This document shows positions 52,260 through 60,480 of a DNA stretch of 64,000 nt, piece by piece. Made by a program: the position numbers and the translations under genes. How positions within the stretch are numbered: the first letter of the stretch is position 1; every line of letters begins with the position of its first letter. Origin of the DNA: Micromonospora ferruginea (GTDB lineage: Bacteria > Actinomycetota > Actinomycetes > Mycobacteriales > Micromonosporaceae); assembly GCF_013694245.2 (NCBI RefSeq), contig NZ_CP059322.2, forward strand, positions 3,541,001-3,605,000. Direction: 5' to 3'. A model generated the notes under the pieces. That model did no database searches, was not told the origin of the DNA, and worked only from the letters and a program-made list of their open reading frames with translations.

Positions 52260-52337
52260 TCAACAGAGCGCGCTCGCGTGCCGGACCAGGTCGACGTGCA
52301 CGCGAGCGGTGAGGAGAAGCTCGTCCCGCTGCGACAT
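52260..52337 (-). CDS. Leader peptide, 25 aa, ending Cys-stop (sulfur attenuator)
   Basis: A short frame with GAGGA ribosome site and ATG at 52337 encodes 25 residues starting MSQRDELLLTARV and ending HVDLVRHASALC directly before TGA. This matches the short actinobacterial peptides annotated as putative leader peptides in front of sulfur/cysteine genes, with the conserved HVDLxRxxSxLC end. The terminal Cys codon would stall ribosomes when charged tRNA-Cys is low, switching downstream expression. It lies 141 nt before the binding-protein gene on the same strand. Confidence 0.75.
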   Translation of the reverse strand: MSQRDELLLTARVHVDLVRHASALC

Positions 52338-52582
52338 GTCCTCATGCTGCCGACCGTTCTCCACGCCGGTCAACGCTCTTCCACTCAGTGAGACTTTCAT
52401 CGCTGGCTTTGTTACGACCCGCCCCCACCAGCATTTACCACCCCTTAACACCTACCCGTTGAATAGAGATTGTGCCGGGGCGGTACACCCACCGTCCAGA
52501 CCAGACCCGATCGGGTTTCGCGAATCGCCGATCCGGGCATGTTCGATCCCGCAGAGGCAGGGAGACGAAGGAGGCACCCCCG

Positions 52583-52756
52583 ATGGGCGTCCAGTTCCGC
52601 AAGCGCAAGAAGTACGGCCCGCTGATCCTCCACTTCACCCAGAACGGGTTCTCCTCGTGGAGCATCAAGATCGGTCGCTGGTCCTGGAACTCGAACACCC
52701 GCGCCCACCGCGTGGACCTTCCGGGGCCGCTCTCCTGGAAGCAGGACAAGGCCTGA
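52583..52756 (+). CDS. DUF4236 small protein
   Basis: A 57-aa protein: MGVQFRKRKKYGPLILHFTQ, then SWSIKIGRWSWNSNTRAHRVDLPGP. This is the short basic/aromatic DUF4236-type beta hairpin repeat found in many actinomycetes, with no known role. ATG follows GGAGG. Separated from the K+ channel by a strong terminator. Confidence 0.8.
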   Translation: MGVQFRKRKKYGPLILHFTQNGFSSWSIKIGRWSWNSNTRAHRVDLPGPLSWKQDKA

Positions 52757-52773
52757 CGGTCCGAGGACCGTTA

Positions 52774-52816
52774 CGACGGGCGGGGCGCCGGCGATTCGCC
52801 GGTGCCCCGCTCGTCG
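52774..52816. terminator. Long hairpin terminator after DUF4236 gene
   Basis: Two ~20-nt arms, CGACGGGCGGGGC...GGCGA and TCGCC...GCCCCGCTCGTCG, pair almost perfectly around a one-base loop region at 52795. Confidence 0.75.
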
Positions 52817-52873
52817 TCCGGCCGGCTTCGCCGTTCCGCCGACGGCACCGCCGCCACGGCGGACAATCGCGAC

Positions 52874-53392
52874 ATGGCGGACCTGACCCTGCGGCGGATA
52901 CGGCGCCGGTCCGTCGCGGCCTGCGCGCTCATGCTGGCCGGCTACTTCCTGGTGCCGGTCGAGGCGGACCCGAACGGCCTGCGGCTGGCCCTGCGCTCCG
53001 TCGCCACGCTGCTGCTGGTGGCCCTGGTCGCATTCCTGGTCACCGGCCAGGTCCGCCGCCAGATCAGCCGCGAACAGCCGACCGGCGAGGCGGAGGACCG
53101 CGCGCTCACCCGCCTCGCGATCGCGCTGATCGCCGGGCTGCTGGTCTTCGCGCTGGCCGACTACGTGGTGGCGAACACCCGGCCCGGTGAGTTCGTCGGG
53201 TTGCACACCCGCGTCGACGCGCTCTACTTCGCGCTCGCCACGCTCACCACCATCGGCTACGGCGACGTGCACGCCCAGGGGCAGATCGCCCGGGTGGCGG
53301 TCTGCGCCCAGATGGTGTTCAGCATCGGCGTGGTGGCCACCGGCGCGTCGGTGGTGGTCAAGCAGATGACCCAGCGGTCGGGGCGGCGCTGA
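52874..53392 (+). CDS. Two-helix potassium channel
   Basis: A 172-aa protein with helices around ACALMLAGYFLVP, LRSVATLLLVALVAFLV, LAIALIAGLLVFALADYVV, then pore helix LYFALATLTTIGYGDV holding the selectivity filter TIGYGD (~125-131) and a final helix MVFSIGVVATGASVVV. It is a K+-selective ion channel of the plasma membrane with no visible cytoplasmic regulatory domain. Its end overlaps the convergent next gene by 35 bp. Confidence 0.9.
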   Translation: MADLTLRRIRRRSVAACALMLAGYFLVPVEADPNGLRLALRSVATLLLVALVAFLVTGQVRRQISREQPTGEAEDRALTRLAIALIAGLLVFALADYVVANTRPGEFVGLHTRVDALYFALATLTTIGYGDVHAQGQIARVAVCAQMVFSIGVVATGASVVVKQMTQRSGRR

Positions 53393-54257
53393 TCACCACG
53401 TCCCCGCCGAGCCGGCCGGGCTCCGGGTCGCGGGTCACCGCGCCGCCGTCGAGCAGCGAGGCGAGCGCGCGGTTGGCGTCGGCGGCCCGGTAGACCGTCT
53501 CGGTGGCGGCGAACCGGCGCAGCTCAGTGACCGTGCGCGGGCCGGAGCGGGCCAGCTCGGCCAGCAGCTCGCGGCGCAGCGGGCCGGGTTCCGGGTCGAG
53601 GCTGATGTCGAGCAGCCTGCCCGCCGGGTCGGCCGGGTCGCGGTAGCGCACCCCGGCGAACTCGTCGACCGCCCATAGCGCCTCCTTCAGCGCCTCCAGG
53701 CCCCGGTCCGAGCCGGTGCCGTAGCCGAGCCGCCGGGCCGGACCGTCCTCGGGCACCAGCTCGACCTCGGTGACCAGCGGGAAGCCGGCTGCGGCCAGCG
53801 CCGCGCGCGACGACCGCCCGGAGTCGGTGACCAGCAGCAGCTCGGCCGGGCGACCGGACGCGACGGCGGCCAGAAGCGCCGGGTCGGGCTCGCCGCCGTC
53901 GACCACGGCGAGCAGCGGCGCGCCGGCCGCGCCGGCCGCCTTGAGCGCCACCGGCAGCCGGTCGGGCCGCCCGGGGACCACGTGCACGGCGACGTCGGCC
54001 GGCAGGGCGGCCTCGGCGGCGCCGAGCCGCGTCGGCAGCTCCGCGTCCCCGTCGGCCAGCACCAGCACGGTCAGCCGCCGCCCGCGCAGCCGGTCGGCGA
54101 ACTCCCCCACCACGCCCAGCGCCGCCTCCGCGCCGGCGGCGGCGTCCCCGGCGTACGCGAGCGCGAGCGTGGCCCGGCGCGCGCGGTGCAGCGCCGCGGG
54201 GAGCCAGTGGTCGAGCTGGCGGACGAGCAGCTCGCGCAGGACGGCGTCGGTCGGCAT
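53358..54257 (-). CDS. Hypothetical protein, 299 aa, with winged-helix-like C-terminus
   Basis: Residues ~1-200 form an alpha/beta domain of alternating VLVLADGDAELPTRLG, APLLAVVDGGEPDPALL and ELLLVTDSGRSSRAAL units. A linker GYGTGSDRGLEALKEALWAVDEF follows, then ~75 residues resembling a winged helix (RELLAELARSGPRTVTELRRFAATETVYRAADANRALASLLDGGAV, split). No signal or membrane segment. I do not recognise the family; a nucleic-acid-binding role is a guess from the C-terminus. It converges with the K+ channel. Confidence 0.6.
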   Translation of the reverse strand: MPTDAVLRELLVRQLDHWLPAALHRARRATLALAYAGDAAAGAEAALGVVGEFADRLRGRRLTVLVLADGDAELPTRLGAAEAALPADVAVHVVPGRPDRLPVALKAAGAAGAPLLAVVDGGEPDPALLAAVASGRPAELLLVTDSGRSSRAALAAAGFPLVTEVELVPEDGPARRLGYGTGSDRGLEALKEALWAVDEFAGVRYRDPADPAGRLLDISLDPEPGPLRRELLAELARSGPRTVTELRRFAATETVYRAADANRALASLLDGGAVTRDPEPGRLGGDVVISAAPTAGSSA

Positions 54258-54305
54258 GGTGCCGTTTCTACCGCACCGCGCGAGCCGCCCGCCCGGGAAC
54301 CCCGC

Positions 54306-54827
54306 TCAGGCCGACACGGAGACGCCCACGCCGCCCCGGGTCTGCCCGCCGTAGCGCTGCCGTTCCCGGTCGAGGTCGAGCCGGCCGATGCGCTTGCGGG
54401 CGGCGAGCGCGGCGTCGTCCAGCAGGTTCGCCGGGACGATCCAGACGATCTCGAACTCCAGCCCGTCCGGGTCGCGGCCGTAGAGGCTCTTGGTGGTGCC
54501 GTGGTCCGACGCGCCGGCCAGGGCCCCGGCGGCGGACAGTCGCTCGGCGGTGGCGGCCATCTCGTCGAGCGTGTCCAGCTCCCAGGCGAGGTGGTAGAGG
54601 CCGACGGTGCGCCGGCCGGCCTCGGACGGCCCGGCCGCCGCGCCGATCTCGAAGAGACCGAGGTCGTGGTCGTTGGTGGAGTCGGGTGCCTGGAGGAAGG
54701 CGGCGCCGCGGAAGCCGTCGGGCGTCATCTCCACCCGGCGGAAGCCCAGCACGTCGCGGTAGAAGGCGACGCTGCGCTCCAGGTCACTGACGTAGAGGAC
54801 GGCGTGGTTGAGCCGGTGGATTCCCAT
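54306..54827 (-). CDS. VOC family (glyoxalase/extradiol dioxygenase-like) protein
   Basis: A 173-aa protein: MGIHRLNHAVLYVSDLERSVAFYRDVLGFRRVE at the start (motif halves ~4-32), then GLYHLAWELDTLDEMAA and SLYGRDPDGLEFEIVWI (~116-132). The metal ligands of this fold (His near the N-terminus, His in YHLAW, Glu in EFEI) are present, so a metal-dependent dioxygenase is plausible. Divergent from a MarR gene around an operator-like dyad. Confidence 0.87.
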   Translation of the reverse strand: MGIHRLNHAVLYVSDLERSVAFYRDVLGFRRVEMTPDGFRGAAFLQAPDSTNDHDLGLFEIGAAAGPSEAGRRTVGLYHLAWELDTLDEMAATAERLSAAGALAGASDHGTTKSLYGRDPDGLEFEIVWIVPANLLDDAALAARKRIGRLDLDRERQRYGGQTRGGVGVSVSA

Positions 54828-54850
54828 GACACCGACGGTAGCGCGATTTT

Positions 54851-54864
54851 GTTGAGCGTTCAAC
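54851..54864. promoter_or_regulatory. MarR-type operator dyad
   Basis: GTTGA-GCGT-TCAAC is an inverted repeat with 5-bp arms and 4-bp spacer, lying between the divergent VOC and MarR genes and ~23 bp before each start, matching typical TTGAAC-type MarR sites. Confidence 0.6.
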
Positions 54865-54886
54865 CATTGGCGCTATGATGGGCGTC

Positions 54887-55348
54887 ATGACCCGGTGGCT
54901 GGACCCCGACGAGCAGCGGACCTGGCGCGCCTTCCTCGCCGCCTCCCGCACCCTGATGGAGACGCTCGACCGCGAGCTGCAACGCGACGCCGGGATGCCG
55001 CACGCCTACTACGAGATCCTGGTCCGGCTCTCCGAGGCGCCCGGCCGGCGGCTGCGGATGAGCGACCTCGCCGACGCCACCGGCTCGTCACGCAGCCGGC
55101 TCTCGCACGCCGCCGCCCGGCTGGAGGCCGCCGGGTGGATCCGCCGGGAGGACTGCCCCACCGACCGGCGCGGCCAGCTCGCCGTGCTCACCGACGACGG
55201 CTTCGCCACCCTGGCCGCCGCCGCGCCCGGCCACGTCGAGGGGGTACGCCGGCACCTGTTCGACGCGCTCAGCCCGGCCCAGGTCGACCAGCTCCGCCGG
55301 ATCAGCGAGACGCTCGCCGACCACCTGACCGGATCGGAACCAAACTGA
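54887..55348 (+). CDS. MarR family transcriptional regulator
   Basis: A 153-aa winged-helix protein: TLMETLDRELQRDAGMPHAYYEILVRLSEAPGRRLRMSDLADATGSSRSRLSHAAARLEAAGWIRRE (as domain spans ~18-85) and DRRGQLAVLTDDG wing. It probably represses itself and the divergent VOC gene through the GTTGAGCGTTCAAC dyad. The ligand is unknown. ATG 54887 preferred over 54875. Confidence 0.88.
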   Translation: MTRWLDPDEQRTWRAFLAASRTLMETLDRELQRDAGMPHAYYEILVRLSEAPGRRLRMSDLADATGSSRSRLSHAAARLEAAGWIRREDCPTDRRGQLAVLTDDGFATLAAAAPGHVEGVRRHLFDALSPAQVDQLRRISETLADHLTGSEPN

Positions 55349-55396
55349 TCCACTCCGGGGGTTGTACTTACCGTCGCCGGATGAGCACGATGGGGC

Positions 55397-56988
55397 GTGT
55401 CCTCCGGTTTCGCTGACCTGACCGTCCAGGCGCACCAGTTGGTGTCCGAAGGCGACCTCACCGGCGCCCAGCAACTGCTCGCCGACGCGCTCAGCGACGC
55501 CGACCCCCGCCCCGGCAACGCCTCCCCCGAGCTGGCCGAGGCGGCCGGCCTCCAGGCGCGCCTGCTCGTCGCGCTCGGCGAGCCGCACTCCGCCCGGGGC
55601 TGGGCCGCGTTCGCGTACGCGGCGGCCACCCGGCTGTTCGGGCGCTCCGACGAACGCACGGTCACCGCCGCCGCGACGCTCGCCGCGGTGCTGCACCGGG
55701 TCGGCAGCGACGCCCGCGCCGCCCGGCTCTACTCCGACGTCATCATCGAGCTGACCGCCCGCGACGGGCCGGAGTCGCAGCGGGTGCTGGCCGCGCACGC
55801 CGACCTGGCCACCGTGGAATACGCGCGCGGCCAGTGCGAGGTGGCCCGCGACCGGCTCACCGACGCCTGGGAGCTGCACCGCGAGGTCTACGGCGACGGC
55901 CACCCCAGCGGCATCAAGATGCTGGCCAAGCTCGGCGCGATGGAACGCGACTGCGGCCGCTACGCCGAGGCGCACGAGCACCTGGCGCTCGCCGAGGACC
56001 TGTGCCGCGAGCACCTGGCCGTGGACGACCCGCTCGCCGTCCAGGTGGCCGGCCTGGCCCGGGCCGCCGCCGACCCGGACCACGTCTGCCCCGCGCCCGA
56101 GCCGCCCGCGCGCCCGGCGCCGGTGGTGCCCGCCGCCCGGGTCCCCCCGACCGTCGAGGGTCCCCCGACCTGCCGCCCTACACCCCGCCCGCGCTCGACG
56201 ACCCGGTCGAGACACCGCTCTACCACCCGCCCGGCCGGGCCGCCGACCCCGCGCACGTGCCGACGCCCCGCACCCCGCCGGAGGCCGACGGCGACGCCTA
56301 CGACGACTACCCGTGGCCGCCGGACGAGCCGGTCGACCAGCCCTGGCGGCCGGACGGGCCGGCGGAGCAGCCCTGGCGACCCGGCGAGGACGCGCTGCCG
56401 CCGACCGTGGTCGGGCTCGCCGACGACGACCCGGCCGGCGTACGCCGGGTGTCGCCGCCCCCGGAGCCGCCGTCGCGCTACCTGCCGGTGCACGTGCCCC
56501 GGCCACCCGCCGCGCCCCGGCGCGAACGGGCCTGGCTGCCGCTGGCGGTGCTTGGCGTGGTGGTCGCGCTGCTGCTCGGCACCATCGCGGTCATCGCCGG
56601 GGTGTCCCGGGTGGACGGCGACCGCGACGACCCGGCCGCCCCGTCCGGCGCGGCGTCGAGCGGGCCGCCCGCCTCGGCCCGGCCCACCCGCAGCGCGCAG
56701 CCGGCCGCCTCCCCGGGCACCCCGCCGGGCCGTTTCACGCTCACCGACCGGCGCGACAGCATCGTGCTGAGCTGGACCTACCCGCCCGGCGCGGAGGGCC
56801 CGGTGGTGGTCGCCGGTGGCCGGGCCGGGCAACCGCAACGCACGTTCGCGACGCTGCCCGCCGGCTCGGCCGACTACATCGCCTACGGGCTCGACCGCAC
56901 CACCGACTACTGCTTCACCGTGGCGCTGGTCTGGTCCACCGACACGGTCGCCCGCACCGGCCCGACCTGCACCAAACGGCGGCGCTGA
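55397..56988 (+). pseudogene. TPR/FN3-like membrane protein split by a frameshift
   Basis: The 5' frame (GTG 55397) encodes TPR-like helices (VSEGDLTGAQQLLADAL, LHRVGSDARAARLYSDVI, YGDGHPSGIKMLAKLGAM) to about residue 250. Near 56155, in runs of five to six C, the coding sense shifts to another frame. That frame encodes a Pro-rich linker (PDLPPYTPPALDDP), one membrane helix (LAVLGVVVALLLGTIAVIA) and a C-terminal fibronectin III-like domain (IVLSWTYPPGAEGPVVVAGG). A one-base indel explains it. Either a real frameshift or a sequencing error; the protein was a ~530-aa membrane-anchored TPR sensor/scaffold. It precedes the two-component pair but converges with it. Confidence 0.7.
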
Positions 56989-56992
56989 CCGC

Positions 56993-58441
56993 TCATTCCA
57001 CGTCCGGCTCGGCCAGCGCCGGCAGGCGTACCGTCGCCCGCAGGCCCGGCGCGGCGGCGCCCGGGGTCGCGTCGGCCAGCTCCACCGTGCCGCCGGCCCG
57101 GCGCACCAGCTCCCGCACGATGGCCAGGCCCAGGCCGGCGCCGCCCGCGTCGCGGGCCCGCGCGTCGTCCAGCCGGGTGAACCGGGCGAACACCCGCTCC
57201 CGGTCCGCCGCCGGGATGCCCGGCCCGTCGTCGGTCACCGTGACCAGGTGGTACGCCCCGACCGGACCGGTCACGGCCAGCTCCACCGCGGTCCCGGCGT
57301 GCCGCAGCGCGTTCTCCACCAGGTTGACCAGCACCCGGCGCAGCTCCCCCGGATCCCCCTCGACCCACCACGCCCCGGCCGGCGACACCAGCCGCAGCGG
57401 CGGCGACGGATAACGCGCGGCCACCCCGCGCAGCAGCTCACCCAGCTCCACCGGGCCCACCGCCGCCGGCCGCGCCGGGTGCCCGTCGTCGGGGCCGCGC
57501 CGGCGCCCGTCGTCGCGACGGCGGTCGGCCGGCGCCTGCTCGTCCAGGCGGGCCAGCAGCAGCAGGTCGTCGACCAGGCGGCTCAGCCGCTCGGTGTCCG
57601 CGAGCAGGTCGTCGGCGACCGCCGGCCAATCGGTGTCGTCGCCGAGCCGGCGGGCCACCTCCAACTCGGTGCGCATGTTGGTCAGCGGGCTGCGCAGCTC
57701 GTGCGCGGCGTCCGCGACGAACGCCCGTTGCCGGTCCCGCGACGCCGCCAGCCGGTCCAGCATGTCGTTGAGCGTCACCGCGAGCCGGTGGATCTCGTCC
57801 CGCCCGGCCGGCACCGGCAGCCGCTCCGCCCCGGCCCGCCCGGTGATCTCGGCGGCGCCGCTGCGCAGCTCCTCCACCGGGCGCAGCGTCGCGCTTACCA
57901 CCCGCCAGGCCACCACCGCCAAGCCGGCCACCAGCAGCGGGAAGCCGACCAGCAGCAGGTTGCGCACCACGTGCAGGCTGTGCCGCACGTCCGACAGCGA
58001 CTTGGCGACCAGCACCGTACGCGGCTCCGCCGGCGTGCCGGCCGGCACCGTCACCACCCGCACCGGCCCGGACATGCCGACCCGCCGGCCGTCCACCACC
58101 AGCCGCTGGCGCTGACCGGGCCGCAGCTCGTCCGGGCCGAGCATCGGCACCAGGCGGTCCGCGTCGATCGAGGCGGCCCGGATCCGCCCCTGCGCGTCCA
58201 CCACCTGCACCCGGAGCTGCCCGCCGGCCACCGGCAGCGGATCCGGCAGCGCGTCCTCGGCGGTCAGCAGCGCCACCGCGTCCGCGGTCCGCAACGCCTC
58301 CGCGTCCACCGACCGCTGCAACGTCCACCCGAGCGCGCCGAGCAGCAGCGCGCCACCGAGCGCGAACCCGAGCACCAGGCCGAGCACGCCCAGCGCGAGC
58401 AACCGGGCCCGTAGGCCGGCGCGCGACCACGGGCGGCTCAC
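56993..58441 (-). CDS. Sensor histidine kinase (HAMP, HisKA, HATPase)
   Basis: A 482-aa membrane kinase. Helix 1 (~13-40) and helix 2 (~161-180) flank an extracellular sensor of ~120 residues. HAMP covers ~180-235. The HisKA motif ADAAHELRSPLTNMR has phospho-accepting His247. HATPase N-box is NLVENALRHAG, and the G boxes are DDGPGIP and GAGLGLAIV. GTG start overlaps the stop of the response regulator (GTGA). It signals to the adjacent response regulator. The stimulus is unknown. Confidence 0.92.
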   Translation of the reverse strand: MSRPWSRAGLRARLLALGVLGLVLGFALGGALLLGALGWTLQRSVDAEALRTADAVALLTAEDALPDPLPVAGGQLRVQVVDAQGRIRAASIDADRLVPMLGPDELRPGQRQRLVVDGRRVGMSGPVRVVTVPAGTPAEPRTVLVAKSLSDVRHSLHVVRNLLLVGFPLLVAGLAVVAWRVVSATLRPVEELRSGAAEITGRAGAERLPVPAGRDEIHRLAVTLNDMLDRLAASRDRQRAFVADAAHELRSPLTNMRTELEVARRLGDDTDWPAVADDLLADTERLSRLVDDLLLLARLDEQAPADRRRDDGRRRGPDDGHPARPAAVGPVELGELLRGVAARYPSPPLRLVSPAGAWWVEGDPGELRRVLVNLVENALRHAGTAVELAVTGPVGAYHLVTVTDDGPGIPAADRERVFARFTRLDDARARDAGGAGLGLAIVRELVRRAGGTVELADATPGAAAPGLRATVRLPALAEPDVE

Positions 58442-59094
58442 GTGGCCAGCCGGTAGCCGGCGCCGCGGACCGTCTCCAACCGCTCCCGGCCGATCTTGCG
58501 GCGCAGGTAGCCGACGTAGACCTCCACCGCGTTCGGGGCGGTGTCCACCGACGCGTCCCAGACGTGGTCCAGCAGCTCGGTCTTCGACACCACCTCGCCG
58601 GGGCGGCGCATCAGGTAGTCCAGCAGCGCGTACTCGCGGCTGGTCAGCACCACCTCGGCGTCGGCGCGGGTGACCCGTCGCCGGGCCGGGTCCAGGCACA
58701 GGTCACCGACCGTGAGCACGGCCGGCCGCCGGGGCGCGCCGCGCCGCAGCAGGGCGCGCAGCCGGGCCAGCAGCACCACGTACGAGAAGGGCTTGGTCAG
58801 GTAGTCGTCGGCGCCGCAGTCGAGGCCGTCGGCCTGGTCGTACTCGCCGTCCTTGGCCGAGAGCATCAGCACCGGGAGCCAGCGCTGTTCGGCGCGCAGC
58901 CGGCGCACCACCTCGTAGCCGGAGAGGCCGGGCAGCATCACGTCGAGGATCATCGCGTCGTAGTCGCCGTGCCGGGCGGCGTCCAGCCCGGCCGGGCCGG
59001 TGGCCGCCACGTCCACCACGAAACCCTCCGCCGACAGGCCCCGGCGCAACGCCCCGGCCAGCCGCGTCTCGTCCTCCACCACCAGCAACCGCAC
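58438..59094 (-). CDS. OmpR-family response regulator
   Basis: A 218-aa regulator: receiver domain with acidic pair ED (~7-8), phospho-acceptor Asp51 (MILDVMLPG), Lys in LTKPF (~100), and an OmpR/PhoB winged helix from ~125 (LTSREYALLDYLMRRPGEVVSKTELLDHVW, split). The GTG 59094 is the start of the receiver fold. Divergent from the LolA-like gene, which is a likely target. Confidence 0.92.
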   Translation of the reverse strand: MRLLVVEDETRLAGALRRGLSAEGFVVDVAATGPAGLDAARHGDYDAMILDVMLPGLSGYEVVRRLRAEQRWLPVLMLSAKDGEYDQADGLDCGADDYLTKPFSYVVLLARLRALLRRGAPRRPAVLTVGDLCLDPARRRVTRADAEVVLTSREYALLDYLMRRPGEVVSKTELLDHVWDASVDTAPNAVEVYVGYLRRKIGRERLETVRGAGYRLAT

Positions 59095-59189
59095 CGGTCC
59101 AGGGTGCCACCACCGGGTCACCCGTAGGGGATCGGCTCAGCGTCCTCACAGCGACGATCCCGCAGCATGGAGCGCAGGAGGTGCACACT

Positions 59190-60314
59190 ATGTCCGTGAT
59201 GAAGAACCGCGCCGTGCTGCGCTGGCTGGTCCCGGTGACCGCGGGGGTCGCCGTGATCGGGGGCGGCGCCGCCGTCGGCACGTTCGCCGCCGGCGCCGAC
59301 CCGGCCCTGCCACCGCGCAGCGCCGCCCAACTGTTGGACGACCTGCGAACGTCCCGCCTGGACGGGCTGTCCGGCACCGTCGTGCAGCGCGCCGACCTCG
59401 GCCTGCCGCCGATCGCCGCGCTCGCCGGGCAGGCCAGCGGCAACCAGCTCGCCGGCCTGGTCACCGGCACGCACACGCTGCGCGTCTGGTACGGCGGCGA
59501 GGACCGGCAGCGGCTCGCCCTCGTCGACACGCTCGGCGAGCAGGACGTGCTGCGCAACGGGCGCGACGTCTGGACCTGGAGCAGCCGGGAGAACACCGCC
59601 GTCCACCGGAAGCTGCCGGCCGACGGCAAGGACCTGGCGTCCGCGCCGGCCACCCCGGCCGACGCCGCGCAGCAGGCGCTGGCCGCGATCGACCCGACCA
59701 CCGCGGTCACCGTGGGCCGTTCGGCCACCGTGGCCGGGCGGGACGCGTACGAGCTGGTGCTCACGCCGCGCGACAAGGCGTCGCTGGTGCACCAGGTGCG
59801 GATCGCGCTGGACGCGAAGGAGCACGTGCCGCTGCGCTTCGAGGTGCTCGCCGACGGTCAGGACGAGCCGGCGTTCGAGGTGGCGTTCACCCAGGTCGAC
59901 TTCCGCACCCCGGACGCCGACCAGTTCCGGTTCAACCCGCCGCCCGGCGTGAAGGTCACCGAGGAGACGACCGACGCGCGTCCCGGCCCGGCCGGCAGGG
60001 CGCCCGGCAAGGCCGACGGGCAGCGGCCGGACGTGCGTACCGTCGGCACCGGCTGGACCACCGTGGTGGTCGCCAAGCTCGGCGACATGTCCGGGGCCGG
60101 CGGCGCGAAGGCGGCCGGCGCGAAGGCGGGCGCGGACGCGCCGGACGCCGCGATGCTGGCGAAGGTGCTCGGCGACCTGCCGAAGGTCAGCGGCGACTGG
60201 GGCAGCGGCCGGCTGCTCAGCGGCAAGCTGTTCAGCGTGCTGCTGACCGACGACGGCCGGGTGGTGGCCGGTCTGGTCACGCCGGAGCGGCTCTACCAGG
60301 CCGCGAAGGGCTGA
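59190..60314 (+). CDS. LolA/RseB-like secreted or membrane-anchored protein
   Basis: A 374-aa protein with an uncleaved-type or Sec signal (MKNRAVLRWLVPVTAGVAVIGGGAAVG; hydrophobic ~11-30). The mature part has the open-barrel strands of LolA/LppX/RseB proteins: GTHTLRVWYGGEDRQRLALVDTLGEQDVLRNGRDVWTWSSREN (split, ~90-132), LTPRDKASLVHQVRIALDAKEHVPLRFEV and a long C-terminal extension. It probably binds lipids or senses envelope state and pairs with the divergent two-component system. AGGAGG sits 8 bp before ATG 59190. Confidence 0.82.
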   Translation: MSVMKNRAVLRWLVPVTAGVAVIGGGAAVGTFAAGADPALPPRSAAQLLDDLRTSRLDGLSGTVVQRADLGLPPIAALAGQASGNQLAGLVTGTHTLRVWYGGEDRQRLALVDTLGEQDVLRNGRDVWTWSSRENTAVHRKLPADGKDLASAPATPADAAQQALAAIDPTTAVTVGRSATVAGRDAYELVLTPRDKASLVHQVRIALDAKEHVPLRFEVLADGQDEPAFEVAFTQVDFRTPDADQFRFNPPPGVKVTEETTDARPGPAGRAPGKADGQRPDVRTVGTGWTTVVVAKLGDMSGAGGAKAAGAKAGADAPDAAMLAKVLGDLPKVSGDWGSGRLLSGKLFSVLLTDDGRVVAGLVTPERLYQAAKG

Positions 60315-60324
60315 TCGATCATCG

Positions 60325-60366
60325 GGCTCGGGGCCCGGTCGGCGGACGCCGACCGGGCCCCGAGCC
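60325..60366. terminator. Very strong perfect hairpin after LolA-like gene
   Basis: GGCTCGGGGCCCGGTCGGC (60325-60343) and its exact complement (60348-60366) form a 19-bp stem with a GGAC loop. Confidence 0.9.
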
Positions 60367-60372
60367 GTGTCC

Positions 60373-60389
60373 GGGCTTGGTGCGAAGGC
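60373..60389 (+). promoter_or_regulatory. Possible rifamycin-associated element (RAE)-like dyad
   Basis: GGGCTTG-GTG-CGAAGGC resembles the RAE core (CTTG...CAAG inside GGG/CCC flanks) known upstream of HelR-type genes in actinomycetes, but with mismatches. It lies ~90 bp before the HelR-like start. Candidate only. Confidence 0.35.
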
Positions 60390-60427
60390 GGGCGGCGCGC
60401 TATCTTTCTCAGTTCAGACACACAAAA

Positions 60428-60450
60428 GGAATGGCATTCAATGCCATTCC
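60428..60450. promoter_or_regulatory. 23-bp near-perfect palindrome in the HelR-like 5' region
   Basis: GGAATGGCATT and AATGCCATTCC flank a single C at 60439, an AT-rich dyad in GC-rich DNA, 30 bp upstream of the ATPase start. As RNA it forms a stem close to the ribosome site; as DNA it could be an operator. It has not been recognised as a known motif. Confidence 0.6.
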
Positions 60451-60480
60451 TGCTGCAATTCTAGTCAATGAGGAGCCGGC

